Source: an uncultured Dysosmobacter sp.
GTDB taxonomy: Bacteria > Bacillota > Clostridia > Oscillospirales > Oscillospiraceae
Direction: 5' to 3'
DNA length: 15,834 nucleotides
Assembly: GCA_934636905.1 (NCBI GenBank)
Contig: CAKUBJ010000037.1
Coordinates: 1 to 15,834, forward strand
Shown: positions 1 through 7,358 of the stretch, in pieces
Position numbering within the stretch: the stretch's first letter is position 1
How the letters are laid out: every line of letters begins with the position of its first letter
Notes under the pieces: generated by a model
Told to the model about the DNA's origin: nothing
Database searches by the model: none
What the model saw: the letters and a program-made list of their open reading frames with translations, nothing else
Translations under genes and position numbers: made by a program

Positions 1-303
1 CCTTACACCGCCCTGCTGAATCTGGAGTCCCTGTTCATCGCCAAGGGCACCAACAGCCCCGCCGGCGCCCGTCTGTTTGTCCGCTACATCACCGGCGGCG
101 CTGACGGCACCAGCGAAGGCATGAAGCCCTTCAAGAAGGAAGGCAACTGGCCCGTCCGGGACGACGTGGAGGATAAGAAGAACCCCGCCAAGCTCAGCGA
201 GCTGGGCGCCCGGGCCAACGACCTCAGCGCCATCTATGAGATCTATCCTGACGTGCAGGATATGTGGACTTACTGGCTGTCCAAGAACCCCAAGATGAAG
301 TAA
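1..303 (+). CDS. ABC transporter solute-binding protein, C-terminal part (5' end outside window)
   Basis: The frame is open from base 1 to the TAA at 301-303, giving the last 100 residues of a protein that begins upstream. The tail contains GARLFVRYITGG, then KPFKKEGNWPVRDDV and a closing YPDVQDMWTYWLSKNPKMK. This pattern resembles the C-terminal lobe of extracellular iron(III)/AfuA-type solute-binding proteins, which end in a surface helix ahead of a lysine-rich tail. Such proteins are lipoproteins that hand a ligand to a permease/ATPase pair; those partners are not in the window and are presumably upstream. The ligand cannot be read from this fragment. The family includes both ferric-iron and sugar-phosphate binders, and the HAD phosphatase two genes downstream is compatible with the latter, but that is only inference. 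Family assignment rests on the C-terminal pattern alone. Confidence 0.7.
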   Translation, partial: PYTALLNLESLFIAKGTNSPAGARLFVRYITGGADGTSEGMKPFKKEGNWPVRDDVEDKKNPAKLSELGARANDLSAIYEIYPDVQDMWTYWLSKNPKMK

Positions 304-332
304 GCCCCGGCACTGATGAGTATCTCCCTGCC

Positions 333-360
333 CCGGGACGGCGGCTCGCCGCCGTCCCGG
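333..360 (+). other. Strong GC-rich hairpin downstream of the solute-binding protein gene
   Basis: A perfect 12-bp stem (333-344 with 349-360) with a CTCG loop lies 30 bases after the stop codon. No T-run follows, so it is not a convincing intrinsic terminator. It may be a 3'-end stabilising or attenuating hairpin that separates expression of the binding protein from the membrane protein gene at 443. Confidence 0.55.
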
Positions 361-442
361 ATGCAGGTTGTCCGGCAATTTCCCCAACCCCAGGGCTTCG
401 GCAGCCGCTGCCCGGAAACGCGGCGCACAGACAGGAGGCATT

Positions 443-940
443 ATGAACCGAGATTACGAAAAGGAACTTCACCGCGCAGAACAGGAAAAAGCACGCGCCC
501 AAAAAGCCGATTCCTTCTGGAACGCCTTCCGGCTGACGGAGAACGGCCATGTGAAAAGCACGCTGCTTCTGAACTCCTTCTGCCTGTCCATTCTGTTCCT
601 TGCCGTTTATTTTGCCGCCTTCTATCTGCTGACTGACCCCATCCATCACCTGCTCTCTGCGGCGCCCCGCGCCGTGGAAAATCTGGCAAACGCCCTTCTT
701 CCCGCTGCTGTGGGCACGGCGGCCTGCGCGCTGGCGCAGCTGTTCTGCCATCCCCGGACGGTGCTGGCCGCCTACCTGTGGCTGCTGGCGCTGGCGCTGG
801 CCAGTCTGATTGCCATGCTGCTGATTCTCCGGGGGCAGGAAGGAACCTCTCTGTTCCTGAGCCTGTATACCATGCTGGTGCCGGCGCCGCTGGTTCTGGG
901 CATCGCCGTCTCCCTGTGGCTGCTGCGCCGGAGGGCGTAA
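443..940 (+). CDS. Predicted four-helix integral membrane protein of unknown function
   Basis: The product is 165 residues. The start ATG at 443 is chosen because AGGAGG (433-438) sits 4 bases upstream; the frame stays open further upstream but has no ribosome site there. The first ~36 residues are hydrophilic and heptad-like (EKELHRAEQEKARAQKA), suggesting a short cytoplasmic coiled helix. Four hydrophobic stretches follow at about residues 40-63, 82-103, 107-129 and 136-161, and the protein ends in RRRA, consistent with a cytoplasmic C-terminus. No catalytic motif is visible and I do not recognise the family. It lies between a transporter binding protein gene and a HAD phosphatase gene (38 bases before the latter's ATG), so it may be an accessory of that transport locus. 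This is inference from position only. Confidence 0.8.
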   Translation: MNRDYEKELHRAEQEKARAQKADSFWNAFRLTENGHVKSTLLLNSFCLSILFLAVYFAAFYLLTDPIHHLLSAAPRAVENLANALLPAAVGTAACALAQLFCHPRTVLAAYLWLLALALASLIAMLLILRGQEGTSLFLSLYTMLVPAPLVLGIAVSLWLLRRRA

Positions 941-977
941 CCTCTCACTCGTATATAACAGAAAAGGCTGTGAAACT

Positions 978-1724
978 ATGATCGACACCGTACTGTTTGA
1001 TATGGGCGGAACTCTGGAGGACATCCATGTGGATGACGAGAGCCGCCGCGCTTCCATTCAGGGCGTGCTGGATATTCTCCATGCCCACGGCATTGACCTC
1101 CATCGGGATTTCGATGCCGTGTCCGCCGCTATAAACGATGGTTGGCAGCGCTACGGCGCGTACCGAGATCCCCGCCAGCGGGAACTGAAGCCCACGGAAA
1201 TCTGGGGCAGCTTTGTCCTGACGGACTTCGGCCTGGACGAGGAAGCCGTAGCCCCCTATACCGAAGAACTGGCGCATATGTGGGAAATCACCCACTATCA
1301 CCGTGCCCTCCGCCCCCACGCAAAGGAAATGCTGGAGGGACTGAAGGGTCTTGGCATGAAGCTGGGCGTTATCAGCAACACCGCCAGCCTTTATCAGGTC
1401 TTTGACATTCTGGAGGAATACGGCATCCGGGACTATTTTCAGGATGTAACCCTTTCCTCCGTCACCGGCTACCGCAAACCCGACCCCAACATCTTTCAGG
1501 TTTCCCTCAGGCAGGTGCAGTCCCGGCCGGAGCACTGCGCCTATGTGGGGGATACCATCTCCCGGGATGTCATCGGCCCCATCCGCATGGGCTTCGGCGC
1601 CACCTTCCACATTGACTCCTACCTGACCCGGCTGAAGGATACCGATGTCCCCCCGGACATTCACCCCACCTACAGCGTGCAGGATCTCTACGAGGTGTAT
1701 ACTATCCTGCGGGACGCCCGCTGA
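978..1724 (+). CDS. HAD-superfamily hydrolase (haloacid dehalogenase-like phosphatase) with an altered motif I
   Basis: The 248-residue product has the HAD order of motifs: motif I FDMGGT with the nucleophile Asp8, motif II VISNT (Ser133), motif III Lys167 in GYRKPDP, and motif IV VGDTISRD (Asp192, Asp197). A helical cap lies between motifs I and II (about residues 17-110). The known chemistry is transfer of a phosphate to Asp8 and hydrolysis with Mg2+. The second aspartate of the usual DxDxT, the general acid/base, is Gly10 here. Such a change is found in some non-phosphatase or slow HAD branches, so activity is uncertain. The ribosome site is weak (GAAAAGG, 961-967). The gene follows the membrane protein by 37 bases and probably shares its transcript. 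The substrate is unknown. Confidence 0.88.
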   Translation: MIDTVLFDMGGTLEDIHVDDESRRASIQGVLDILHAHGIDLHRDFDAVSAAINDGWQRYGAYRDPRQRELKPTEIWGSFVLTDFGLDEEAVAPYTEELAHMWEITHYHRALRPHAKEMLEGLKGLGMKLGVISNTASLYQVFDILEEYGIRDYFQDVTLSSVTGYRKPDPNIFQVSLRQVQSRPEHCAYVGDTISRDVIGPIRMGFGATFHIDSYLTRLKDTDVPPDIHPTYSVQDLYEVYTILRDAR

Positions 1725-1871
1725 CTTTGCCCCGCCCCTCTCACGGGGAGCCGTCATCAGACTGTCCCTGCGGGAGTCAACGGCCGGAATCGCGGCTGCG
1801 GAAGCCATGATTTCGGCACGGCAAACATATGCGGACAACAGCATCCGCTTTCCGCGATTTCTCAAAAATGC

Positions 1872-1903
1872 AAAAGAACCGCAGGGATTCCTGCGGTTCT
1901 TTT
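1872..1903. terminator. Bidirectional intrinsic terminator between HAD and glnN
   Basis: AAAAGAACCGCAGG (1872-1885) pairs perfectly with 1890-1903 around a GATT loop. The stem starts with four A and ends with four T, so it has a U-tail on both strands. It fits as the stop for the plus-strand HAD transcript and the minus-strand glnN transcript. Confidence 0.85.
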
Positions 1904-1937
1904 CCTGTTATGGCCGGCAGCCCCCGTTCAGGCAAAC

Positions 1938-1978
1938 CCCCCGGCAGGCATCGCAAAAGCACGGCAGCCTGCCGGGGG
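1938..1978 (-). other. GC-rich inverted repeat just after glnN
   Basis: CCCCCGGCAGGC (1938-1949) pairs with 1967-1978 around a 17-base loop, about 50 bases past the glnN stop. There is no T-run, so it is better read as an mRNA 3'-protecting hairpin than as a terminator. Confidence 0.5.
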
Positions 1979-2030
1979 TGAACTCTTTATACTGCTTTCT
2001 CCGAGGACATAAGAGGCCGCTTTCCGTGGA

Positions 2031-4115
2031 TTACACAGAGAAAAGCAGGTCGCTGTACACCGGGAAGGGCCACTGATTCCGGGGCATCCGGGTTTCCAGC
2101 CGGTCTGCCAGCCCCCGGGCCTTTTCCATATCCGGCACCAGAACGGTGTGGCAGAAGCCCATGGCCTTCTTTGCATCGGCGGGGATCTTCTCCAGATCCC
2201 GTTCCAGCTTGTCCGCAGCGGAAAACAGCTTATCCGTCAGCTGACCCAGTTCCCGGGCCGCAGTGTCATCCGCCTTGTGGCTTACGCCCATCTGCTCCTT
2301 CTTCCAGCCCCGTTCACACAGTTCCGCCCCATAGCCGGAAACGGCAGGCAGAATCTGCCGCCGCAGCATATCCGCCATGGTGCGGGCCTCAATGGTGAGG
2401 ACGGTGGTGTAGTTTTCCATGTGGATCTCCGCCCGGGCGTTGATCTCTTCCTTCGTGTAAATGCCCCGGCGGACAAAGAGATCCACGTTTTTCTTCGCCG
2501 TATAGACCGGCAGGGCGTCGGCGGTGGATTTCAGGTTGCTGAGTCCCCGCTTTTCCGCCTCGGCGATCCATGCGTCGTCGTAGCCGTTGCCGTTGAAAAT
2601 GATGCGCTGATGGTCGGTAAAGACCTTCTTGATGAGTTTTTCCAGATCCGCCTGAAAATTTCTGGACTTTTCCAGCTGGTCGGCAAACTGCTGCAGCTCC
2701 TCCGCCATAATGGTGTTCAGGGCGATATTGGGGCCTGAGATGGACTGGGAGGAACCCAGCATCCGGAACTCGAACTTGTTGCCGGTAAAGGCCATGGGGG
2801 AGGTGCGGTTCCGGTCGGTGTTGTCCTGAGGGATGGGAGGCATGGCGTCAATGCCGATTTGCAGGGTGCGTTTGCCCTCCTCCCTGAACTCCGTGCCGTG
2901 GATGATGGACTGCACCACGGCGTCCAGATCGTCTCCCAGGAAAATGGACATCACGGCAGGCGGTGCCTCCGATGCCCCCAGACGGTGGTCGTTGCCGGGG
3001 AAGGCCACCGTGGCCCGGAGAAAGTCCTGATACTCGTCCACACCCTTGATAAACGCCGCCAGAAACAGCAGGAACTGGGCGTTCTGGCCGGGGGTCTTCC
3101 CGGGCTTAAAGAGGTTTTTGCCGGTATCGGTATTCAGCGACCAGTTGTCGTGCTTGCCGGAGCCGTTGACGCCGGCAAAGGGCTTCTCGTGAAGCAGGCA
3201 CACCATGCCGTGGCGGTCGGCGATTTTCTTCATGACCTCCATGGTCAGCTGGTTGTGGTCGCAGGCGGTGTTGGCATCGGTATACACCGGCGCCATCTCA
3301 TGCTGGGCGGGCGCCACCTCGTTGTGCTTGGTCTTGCTGTAGATGCCCAGCGCCCAGAGGTGCTCATCCAGATCCTTCATGTAGGCGGCCACCCGGGGGC
3401 GGATAGCGCCGTAATAGTGGTCGTCCAGTTCCTGTCCCCGGGGAGGCTTGGCGCCGAAGAGGGTGCGGCCGGTCATCCGCAGATCCTCCCGCTGGCTGTA
3501 CATGGCCTTATCCACCAGAAAATATTCCTGCTCCGGCCCCACACAGGGGATGACCCGGCGGCTTTCCGTGTCTCCGAACAGCCGCAGAATGCGGATGGCC
3601 TGCCGGCTCACATCCTCCATGGAGCGCAGCAGCGGCGTCTTCTTGTCCAGGGCGTGGCCGCCGTAGGAGCACAGAATGGTGGGGATGCAGAGGGTACCCT
3701 CCTTGATAAAGGCAAAGGAGGAGGGGTCCCACGCCGTATAGCCCCGGGCTTCAAAGGTGGCCCGCAGGCCGCCGGAGGGGAAGGAGGAGGCGTCCGCCTC
3801 GCCCCGCACCAGATTCCTGCCGGAAAACTCCAGAATCACCCGGCCGCCCTCGGCGGGGGCAATGAAGCTGTCATGCTTTTCCGCGGTGATGCCGGTCATG
3901 GGTTGGAACCAGTGGGTATAGTGGGTGCAGCCCCGCTCCACCGCCCAGGTCTTCATGGCCCCGGCGATTTCGTTGGCGGTGGACAGTTCCAGCGCCGCCC
4001 CGTCGGTGACGCAGCGCTTCCACGCCTGATAGCAGGCGTCGGACAGCCGCTCCTTCATGGTTACTTCGTTGAATACCTGACTGCCGAACAGTTCCGGCAG
4101 CTTTTTTTCGCTCAT
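2031..4115 (-). CDS. glnN: Glutamine synthetase type III
   Basis: The 694-residue protein has the length of GSIII, much longer than the ~450-residue GSI. It joins ammonia to glutamate using ATP, the entry step of nitrogen assimilation in the cytoplasm. Family signatures are visible: GPEQEYF (193-199), KTKHNEVAPAQHEMAP (261-276), VNGSGKHDNWS (316-326) and NDHRLGASEAPP (375-386), which carry the metal, glutamate and ATP ligands. The N-terminal region (about 1-100, LFGSQVFNE near the start) and the helical C-terminal extension are also type III features. The start ATG (complement of 4113-4115) has GGGAGGA seven bases upstream. The gene is monocistronic, divergent from the DUF1846 gene and bounded downstream by a terminator. 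No glutamine riboswitch or nitrogen-regulator site was recognised. Confidence 0.97.
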   Translation of the reverse strand: MSEKKLPELFGSQVFNEVTMKERLSDACYQAWKRCVTDGAALELSTANEIAGAMKTWAVERGCTHYTHWFQPMTGITAEKHDSFIAPAEGGRVILEFSGRNLVRGEADASSFPSGGLRATFEARGYTAWDPSSFAFIKEGTLCIPTILCSYGGHALDKKTPLLRSMEDVSRQAIRILRLFGDTESRRVIPCVGPEQEYFLVDKAMYSQREDLRMTGRTLFGAKPPRGQELDDHYYGAIRPRVAAYMKDLDEHLWALGIYSKTKHNEVAPAQHEMAPVYTDANTACDHNQLTMEVMKKIADRHGMVCLLHEKPFAGVNGSGKHDNWSLNTDTGKNLFKPGKTPGQNAQFLLFLAAFIKGVDEYQDFLRATVAFPGNDHRLGASEAPPAVMSIFLGDDLDAVVQSIIHGTEFREEGKRTLQIGIDAMPPIPQDNTDRNRTSPMAFTGNKFEFRMLGSSQSISGPNIALNTIMAEELQQFADQLEKSRNFQADLEKLIKKVFTDHQRIIFNGNGYDDAWIAEAEKRGLSNLKSTADALPVYTAKKNVDLFVRRGIYTKEEINARAEIHMENYTTVLTIEARTMADMLRRQILPAVSGYGAELCERGWKKEQMGVSHKADDTAARELGQLTDKLFSAADKLERDLEKIPADAKKAMGFCHTVLVPDMEKARGLADRLETRMPRNQWPFPVYSDLLFSV

Positions 4116-4154
4116 ATTGAATCCTCCCGCTGCGTATTCTTCCGTATGAACTCT

Positions 4155-4182
4155 ATCCTACCATAAATCCGCCCAAACGCAA
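4155..4182 (-). promoter_or_regulatory. Candidate promoter of glnN
   Basis: On the minus strand, TTGCGT (4177-4182) lies 16 bases from TAGGAT (4155-4160). The -10 is preceded by TGG, giving an extended -10. It lies 40 bases upstream of the glnN start codon. Confidence 0.5.
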
Positions 4183-4238
4183 GCAAAACCTGCTGTCTGC
4201 GTCTCCGGAGATTTTTTCTTTTTTGCCCCGGTGGAATC

Positions 4239-4267
4239 TTTCCATTCCCGGTTTCCTGTGATATACT
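4239..4267 (+). promoter_or_regulatory. Candidate promoter of the DUF1846 gene
   Basis: TTTCCA (4239-4244, 4 of 6 to TTGACA) is separated by 17 bases from TATACT (4262-4267), which is preceded by TGA as an extended -10. It lies 41 bases before the ATG at 4309. Confidence 0.65.
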
Positions 4268-4308
4268 TCTATCTGACATTCTAAAACAGGGATAAAGGGG
4301 CGTTCACC

Positions 4309-5793
4309 ATGGGAGCCATCGGCTTTGACAATCAGAAATATCTCACCACCCAGTCCGAACAGATCAAAAAGCGGATCCATCAGTTCGGCGGCAAGCTGTA
4401 TCTGGAATTCGGCGGCAAGCTGTTTGACGATTATCACGCTTCCCGGGTGCTGCCGGGCTTTGCGCCGGACAGCAAGATCCGGATGCTTCAGCAGTTGAAG
4501 GACGACGTGGAAATCGTCATTGCCATCAATGCCGGGGACATTGAAAAAAACAAAATCCGGGGGGATCTGGGCATCACCTACGACGAGGATGTCCTCCGGC
4601 TCATTGACATCTTCCGGGACATGGGACTGTATGTAGGCAGCGTGGTGCTGACCCGCTACAGCGGGCAGGCTGCGGCGGACACCTTCCTCCACCGGCTGGA
4701 ACATCTGGGAATCCGCTGCTACCGGCACTATCCCATTGCCGGCTACCCCTCCGACGTGGCCCACATCGTCAGCGACGAGGGGCTGGGGAAAAACGACTAC
4801 ATTGAAACCAGCCGCTCCCTTGTGGTGGTGACGGCTCCCGGCCCCGGCAGCGGGAAGATGGCCACCTGCCTCTCCCAGCTCTACCACGACCACAAGCGGG
4901 GCATCGAAGCGGGCTACGCCAAATTTGAAACCTTCCCCATCTGGAACCTGCCCCTGAAGCACCCGGTGAACCTGGCCTACGAGGCCGCCACCGCCGATCT
5001 GGACGACGTGAACATGATCGACCCCTTCCATCTGGAAGCCTACGGGGAAACCACCGTCAACTACAACCGGGACGTGGAGATCTTCCCGGTGCTCAACGCC
5101 ATTTTTGAGAAGATTCAGGGGCATTCCCCCTATAAATCCCCCACGGACATGGGGGTCAACATGGCCGGCTTCTGCATTGTGGACGACGAGGTGTGCCGCG
5201 CCGCCTCCCGCATGGAAATCCTGCGGCGCTATTACACCGCCCGGATGGAACTGGTGCAGGGCAAGGGACGGGAAGAAACCGTCCGCAAGCTGGAACTGGT
5301 GATGCGGCAGGGGGGCGTCACGCCGGACATCTGCCCCGCCGTGGCGGCGTCTCTTGCCAAGGCGGAGGCCACCGGTGCGCCGGCAGGCGCCATGCTGCTG
5401 CCGGACGGCCAGGTGGTCACCGGCAAGACCTCCGGCCTGCTGGGGGCCGCTGCGGCGCTGCTGCTGAATGCCCTGAAGGCGCTGGGGGGCATCGGGGATC
5501 AGTTTGAACTGATTTCCCGGCAGGTGCTGGAGCCGGTCTGCCACCTGAAAACCACCTATCTGGATCACCGCAACCCCCGGCTCCACACCGACGAGGTGCT
5601 GCTGACCCTTGCCATCTCCGCCCTGACCAATCCTCTGGCGGATCTGGCCAAACAGCAGCTGCCGGGACTGCGGGGCAGCGAAGCTCACTTCTCCGTCATC
5701 ATCAGCGAGGAGGATCTGAAAATCTTCAAGCGGCTGGGGGTGCGGGTCAGCTGCGAGCCGAAGTACGAAACCAAGCGGCTCTATCACCGGTAA
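4309..5793 (+). CDS. DUF1846 (UPF0371) family protein
   Basis: The 494-residue protein matches the DUF1846 family over its full length: IGFDNQKYLTTQSEQI at residues 4-19, LEFGGKLFDDYHASRVLPGF at 32-51, a glycine-rich GPGSGKMATC loop at 178-187, and FETFPIWNLPLKHPVNLAYE further on. The glycine-rich loop looks like a nucleotide or phosphate-binding P-loop, but the biochemical role of the family is not established as far as I know. The protein is cytoplasmic, with no signal peptide or membrane segment. The start is set by AAAGGGG (4294-4300) upstream of ATG 4309. It stands alone, divergent from glnN and closed by a strong terminator at 5876-5905, so the neighbours do not reveal its job. Confidence 0.93.
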   Translation: MGAIGFDNQKYLTTQSEQIKKRIHQFGGKLYLEFGGKLFDDYHASRVLPGFAPDSKIRMLQQLKDDVEIVIAINAGDIEKNKIRGDLGITYDEDVLRLIDIFRDMGLYVGSVVLTRYSGQAAADTFLHRLEHLGIRCYRHYPIAGYPSDVAHIVSDEGLGKNDYIETSRSLVVVTAPGPGSGKMATCLSQLYHDHKRGIEAGYAKFETFPIWNLPLKHPVNLAYEAATADLDDVNMIDPFHLEAYGETTVNYNRDVEIFPVLNAIFEKIQGHSPYKSPTDMGVNMAGFCIVDDEVCRAASRMEILRRYYTARMELVQGKGREETVRKLELVMRQGGVTPDICPAVAASLAKAEATGAPAGAMLLPDGQVVTGKTSGLLGAAAALLLNALKALGGIGDQFELISRQVLEPVCHLKTTYLDHRNPRLHTDEVLLTLAISALTNPLADLAKQQLPGLRGSEAHFSVIISEEDLKIFKRLGVRVSCEPKYETKRLYHR

Positions 5794-5875
5794 CCCGGGG
5801 CATCCCGCCCTCCGGCGTCAGACGGCACAGACAGCGGCCAAGCGCCGGTACCCTTTGAAATCCATGAAACGGCAG

Positions 5876-5905
5876 AAAACCCACGGGGACACCCGTGGGT
5901 TTTTT
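5876..5905 (+). terminator. Intrinsic terminator after the DUF1846 gene
   Basis: AAAACCCACGGG (5876-5887) pairs perfectly with 5892-5903 around GACA, and is followed by a run of six T (5900-5905). The A-rich left flank makes it potentially bidirectional. Confidence 0.92.
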
Positions 5906-5951
5906 GTAGCGGCCTCCGTCAGAATCAGGTGTGGCGTTTGATGCCGGGATG

Positions 5952-5960
5952 TGGTATACT
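5952..5960 (+). promoter_or_regulatory. Candidate extended -10 promoter of the nfeD-like operon
   Basis: TGGTATACT (5952-5960) is an extended -10 with a 5-of-6 TATAAT match. The region 17 bases upstream has no good -35 hexamer, as expected for a promoter that relies on the TGn motif. It would give a leader of about 90 bases before the ATG at 6059. Confidence 0.55.
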
Positions 5961-6058
5961 GAAGAAAGAATCCGAAATGTCCCTTCCGGCTCGTCCCTGC
6001 CGTTTCCCTGATGCCGCAGAAGACGCCGGAGCGGAATATCCAAAAGGAGGCGCGTATC

Positions 6059-6499
6059 ATGATGTGCTGGATCTGGCTGGGTGCCATGATTGTGTTTGGA
6101 ATTCTGGAAGCCGTTACCGCCGGGCTTGTGTCCATCTGGTTCGTGTGCGGCAGCGCCGCAGCACTGCTGGGGGCGGCACTGGGGGCGGCGCTGTGGCTTC
6201 AGATGGTGCTGTTTCTGGTGGTTTCCGCCGCCGCGCTGGCCGCCACCCGCCCGCTGGCCCGGAAAATGCGCACCGAGGCCGTCCCCACCAACCTTGACCG
6301 GGTCATTGGCGCCGCCGCCCGGGTCACGGAGGAAATCGACAACGACGCCGGTACCGGCGCAGTCTATGTAGAGGGCAAAACCTGGTCTGCCCGCAGCGCC
6401 GACGGCTCCGTCATCCCCATAGGCACTCAGGTCACGGTGGGACGGATGGAAGGGGTCAAACTCTTCGTCACCCGGGCACCGGTGCCCTGTGAGCGCTGA
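6059..6499 (+). CDS. NfeD-like membrane protein (short form)
   Basis: The 146-residue product starts at ATG 6059, 8 bases after AAAGGAGG (6043-6050); the adjacent ATG at 6062 is equally possible. Two to three hydrophobic segments cover residues 3-65, with an LEAVTAGLVSIWF motif typical of the family. They are followed by a cytoplasmic or extracytoplasmic OB-fold at about 77-140 (GAAARVTEEIDNDAGTGAVYV, then WSARS, then IPIGTQVTVGRMEGVKLFV). Short NfeD proteins usually partner a flotillin-like SPFH protein and act in membrane microdomain quality control. No SPFH gene follows here; a DUF3842 remnant and a transporter gene do. It overlaps the next frame by 11 bases if that frame starts at GTG 6489. 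Confidence 0.88.
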   Translation: MMCWIWLGAMIVFGILEAVTAGLVSIWFVCGSAAALLGAALGAALWLQMVLFLVVSAAALAATRPLARKMRTEAVPTNLDRVIGAAARVTEEIDNDAGTGAVYVEGKTWSARSADGSVIPIGTQVTVGRMEGVKLFVTRAPVPCER

Positions 6500-6788
6500 C
6501 TGCACAGGCGAGAGACGCCCCACCGGCGGCTTCCAGCCGACACCGTTTTGCCTGTTCGCAGGTCAAGGCGGTATCGGCCCTGCCGAGATCGCCATGGCGG
6601 ACGCTCTGATGGGAGAGATCTCCCCTGCCATGGCCAATGCCGTATCCTCCAGCAGCGCACACCGTGTACTGATCCCCATGAATCTGTGCAATACCTATAT
6701 CGCCGGCGTAAGCACCGCCTCCGGCGCCATTCTGGAAGATGCCATGGCGCACATCTGCACACTTCTGGAAAGAGAGGAACCGTTTTGA
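6489..6788 (+). pseudogene. DUF3842-like protein, N-terminal half missing (probable remnant)
   Basis: The open frame from GTG 6489 to TGA 6786-6788 encodes 99 residues. From about residue 27 onward, GPAEIAMADALMGEISPAMA, then HRVLIPMNLCNTYIAG and a final helix match the C-terminal half of DUF3842 proteins. Intact members are about 130 residues and start with a Rossmann-like DGQGG segment followed by ~50 residues that are absent here. The first 26 residues are unrelated in composition, though AGQGG directly abuts the GPAEI segment, as if an internal deletion had fused the two. No ribosome site precedes GTG 6489 or the inner ATG at 6594. The 3' end still overlaps the ECF gene start (TGATG), so translation through it may still help couple that gene. 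Family assignment is from memory of the motif pattern. Confidence 0.65.
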
Positions 6789-7342
6789 TGCATTCTCCGA
6801 AAAAAAGATCTCTTTCCTCGGAAGAGATCCGCAAAATCACCTATTCCGCCCTCTACCTTGCCATTGCCCTGGTGCTCCCCTTCCTCACCGGGCAGATCCC
6901 GGAGATCGGCTCCATGCTCTGCCCCATGCATATCCCGGTGCTCCTCTGCGGGTTTGTCTGCGGCTGGCCGTGGGGGCTGGCAGTCGGCTTCGTCTCTCCG
7001 CTGCTGCGCTCTCTTCTGTTTGGTATGCCTACCATGTTTACCGCCATCGCCATGGCTTTTGAGATGGGTGCATACGGCGCTGCGGCAGGCTTTCTGTATC
7101 GCGTTCTCCCCAAAACACGCTGGCGTGTTTTCCCCGCTTTGCTGATTTCCATGGTATTGGGACGTCTCGTCTGGGGCGGAGTACAGTTTCTGCTGGCTGG
7201 GCTGCAGAATACCACCTTCACTCCGGAACTTTTTCTGGCCGGTGCGGTGATGAACGCCATCCCCGGCATTCTTCTGCAAATCATTCTCATCCCGGTAATC
7301 GTGCTTGCTCTGGAGCGGGCAAAGCTGGTGCTGAACAAGTGA
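6788..7342 (+). CDS. ECF transporter S component (substrate-specific membrane subunit)
   Basis: The 184-residue protein has about six hydrophobic segments after a basic N-terminal tail (KKRSLSSEEIRKITYSALYLAIALVLP). The stretch GQIPEIGSMLCPMHIPVLLCG, then GWPWGLAVGFVSPLLRSLLFGMP is typical of energy-coupling-factor S components, which bind a vitamin or related micronutrient and borrow a shared EcfAAT energy module encoded elsewhere. The start ATG 6788 overlaps the preceding stop by one base (TGATG), with AGAGAGG at 6770-6776 nearby, implying translational coupling. The kinase gene starts 17 bases after its stop. An S component with a downstream kinase suggests uptake followed by phosphorylation of a nucleoside- or vitamin-like compound. 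The exact substrate cannot be told from sequence. Confidence 0.9.
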   Translation: MHSPKKRSLSSEEIRKITYSALYLAIALVLPFLTGQIPEIGSMLCPMHIPVLLCGFVCGWPWGLAVGFVSPLLRSLLFGMPTMFTAIAMAFEMGAYGAAAGFLYRVLPKTRWRVFPALLISMVLGRLVWGGVQFLLAGLQNTTFTPELFLAGAVMNAIPGILLQIILIPVIVLALERAKLVLNK

Positions 7343-7358
7343 TGGGCGGAGGGATTCT

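Larger units (their letters stand above)
1725..2030. other. Intergenic region between convergent HAD and glnN genes
   Basis: This 306-base gap holds no credible gene. It contains the bidirectional terminator at 1872-1903 and a long-looped GC-rich hairpin at 1938-1978. The stretch 1725-1860 shows no recognisable motif, and its short open frames have no ribosome sites. Confidence 0.6.

Noticed and set aside
333..360. Hairpin called as an intrinsic terminator of the binding-protein gene
   Set aside because: The stem is strong but no T-run follows, so it was listed only as a hairpin.
2859..4166. A 435-residue plus-strand frame opposite glnN
   Set aside because: It is antisense to a full-length glutamine synthetase III and shows no domain of its own.
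4153..5787. A 544-residue minus-strand frame opposite the DUF1846 gene
   Set aside because: It is antisense to a well-conserved protein, with no ribosome site and a His/Gln/Gly-rich composition typical of shadow frames.
6011..6058. An upstream ATG at 6011 as the start of the nfeD-like gene
   Set aside because: No ribosome site precedes it, whereas AAAGGAGG lies at proper spacing before 6059, where the membrane segment begins.
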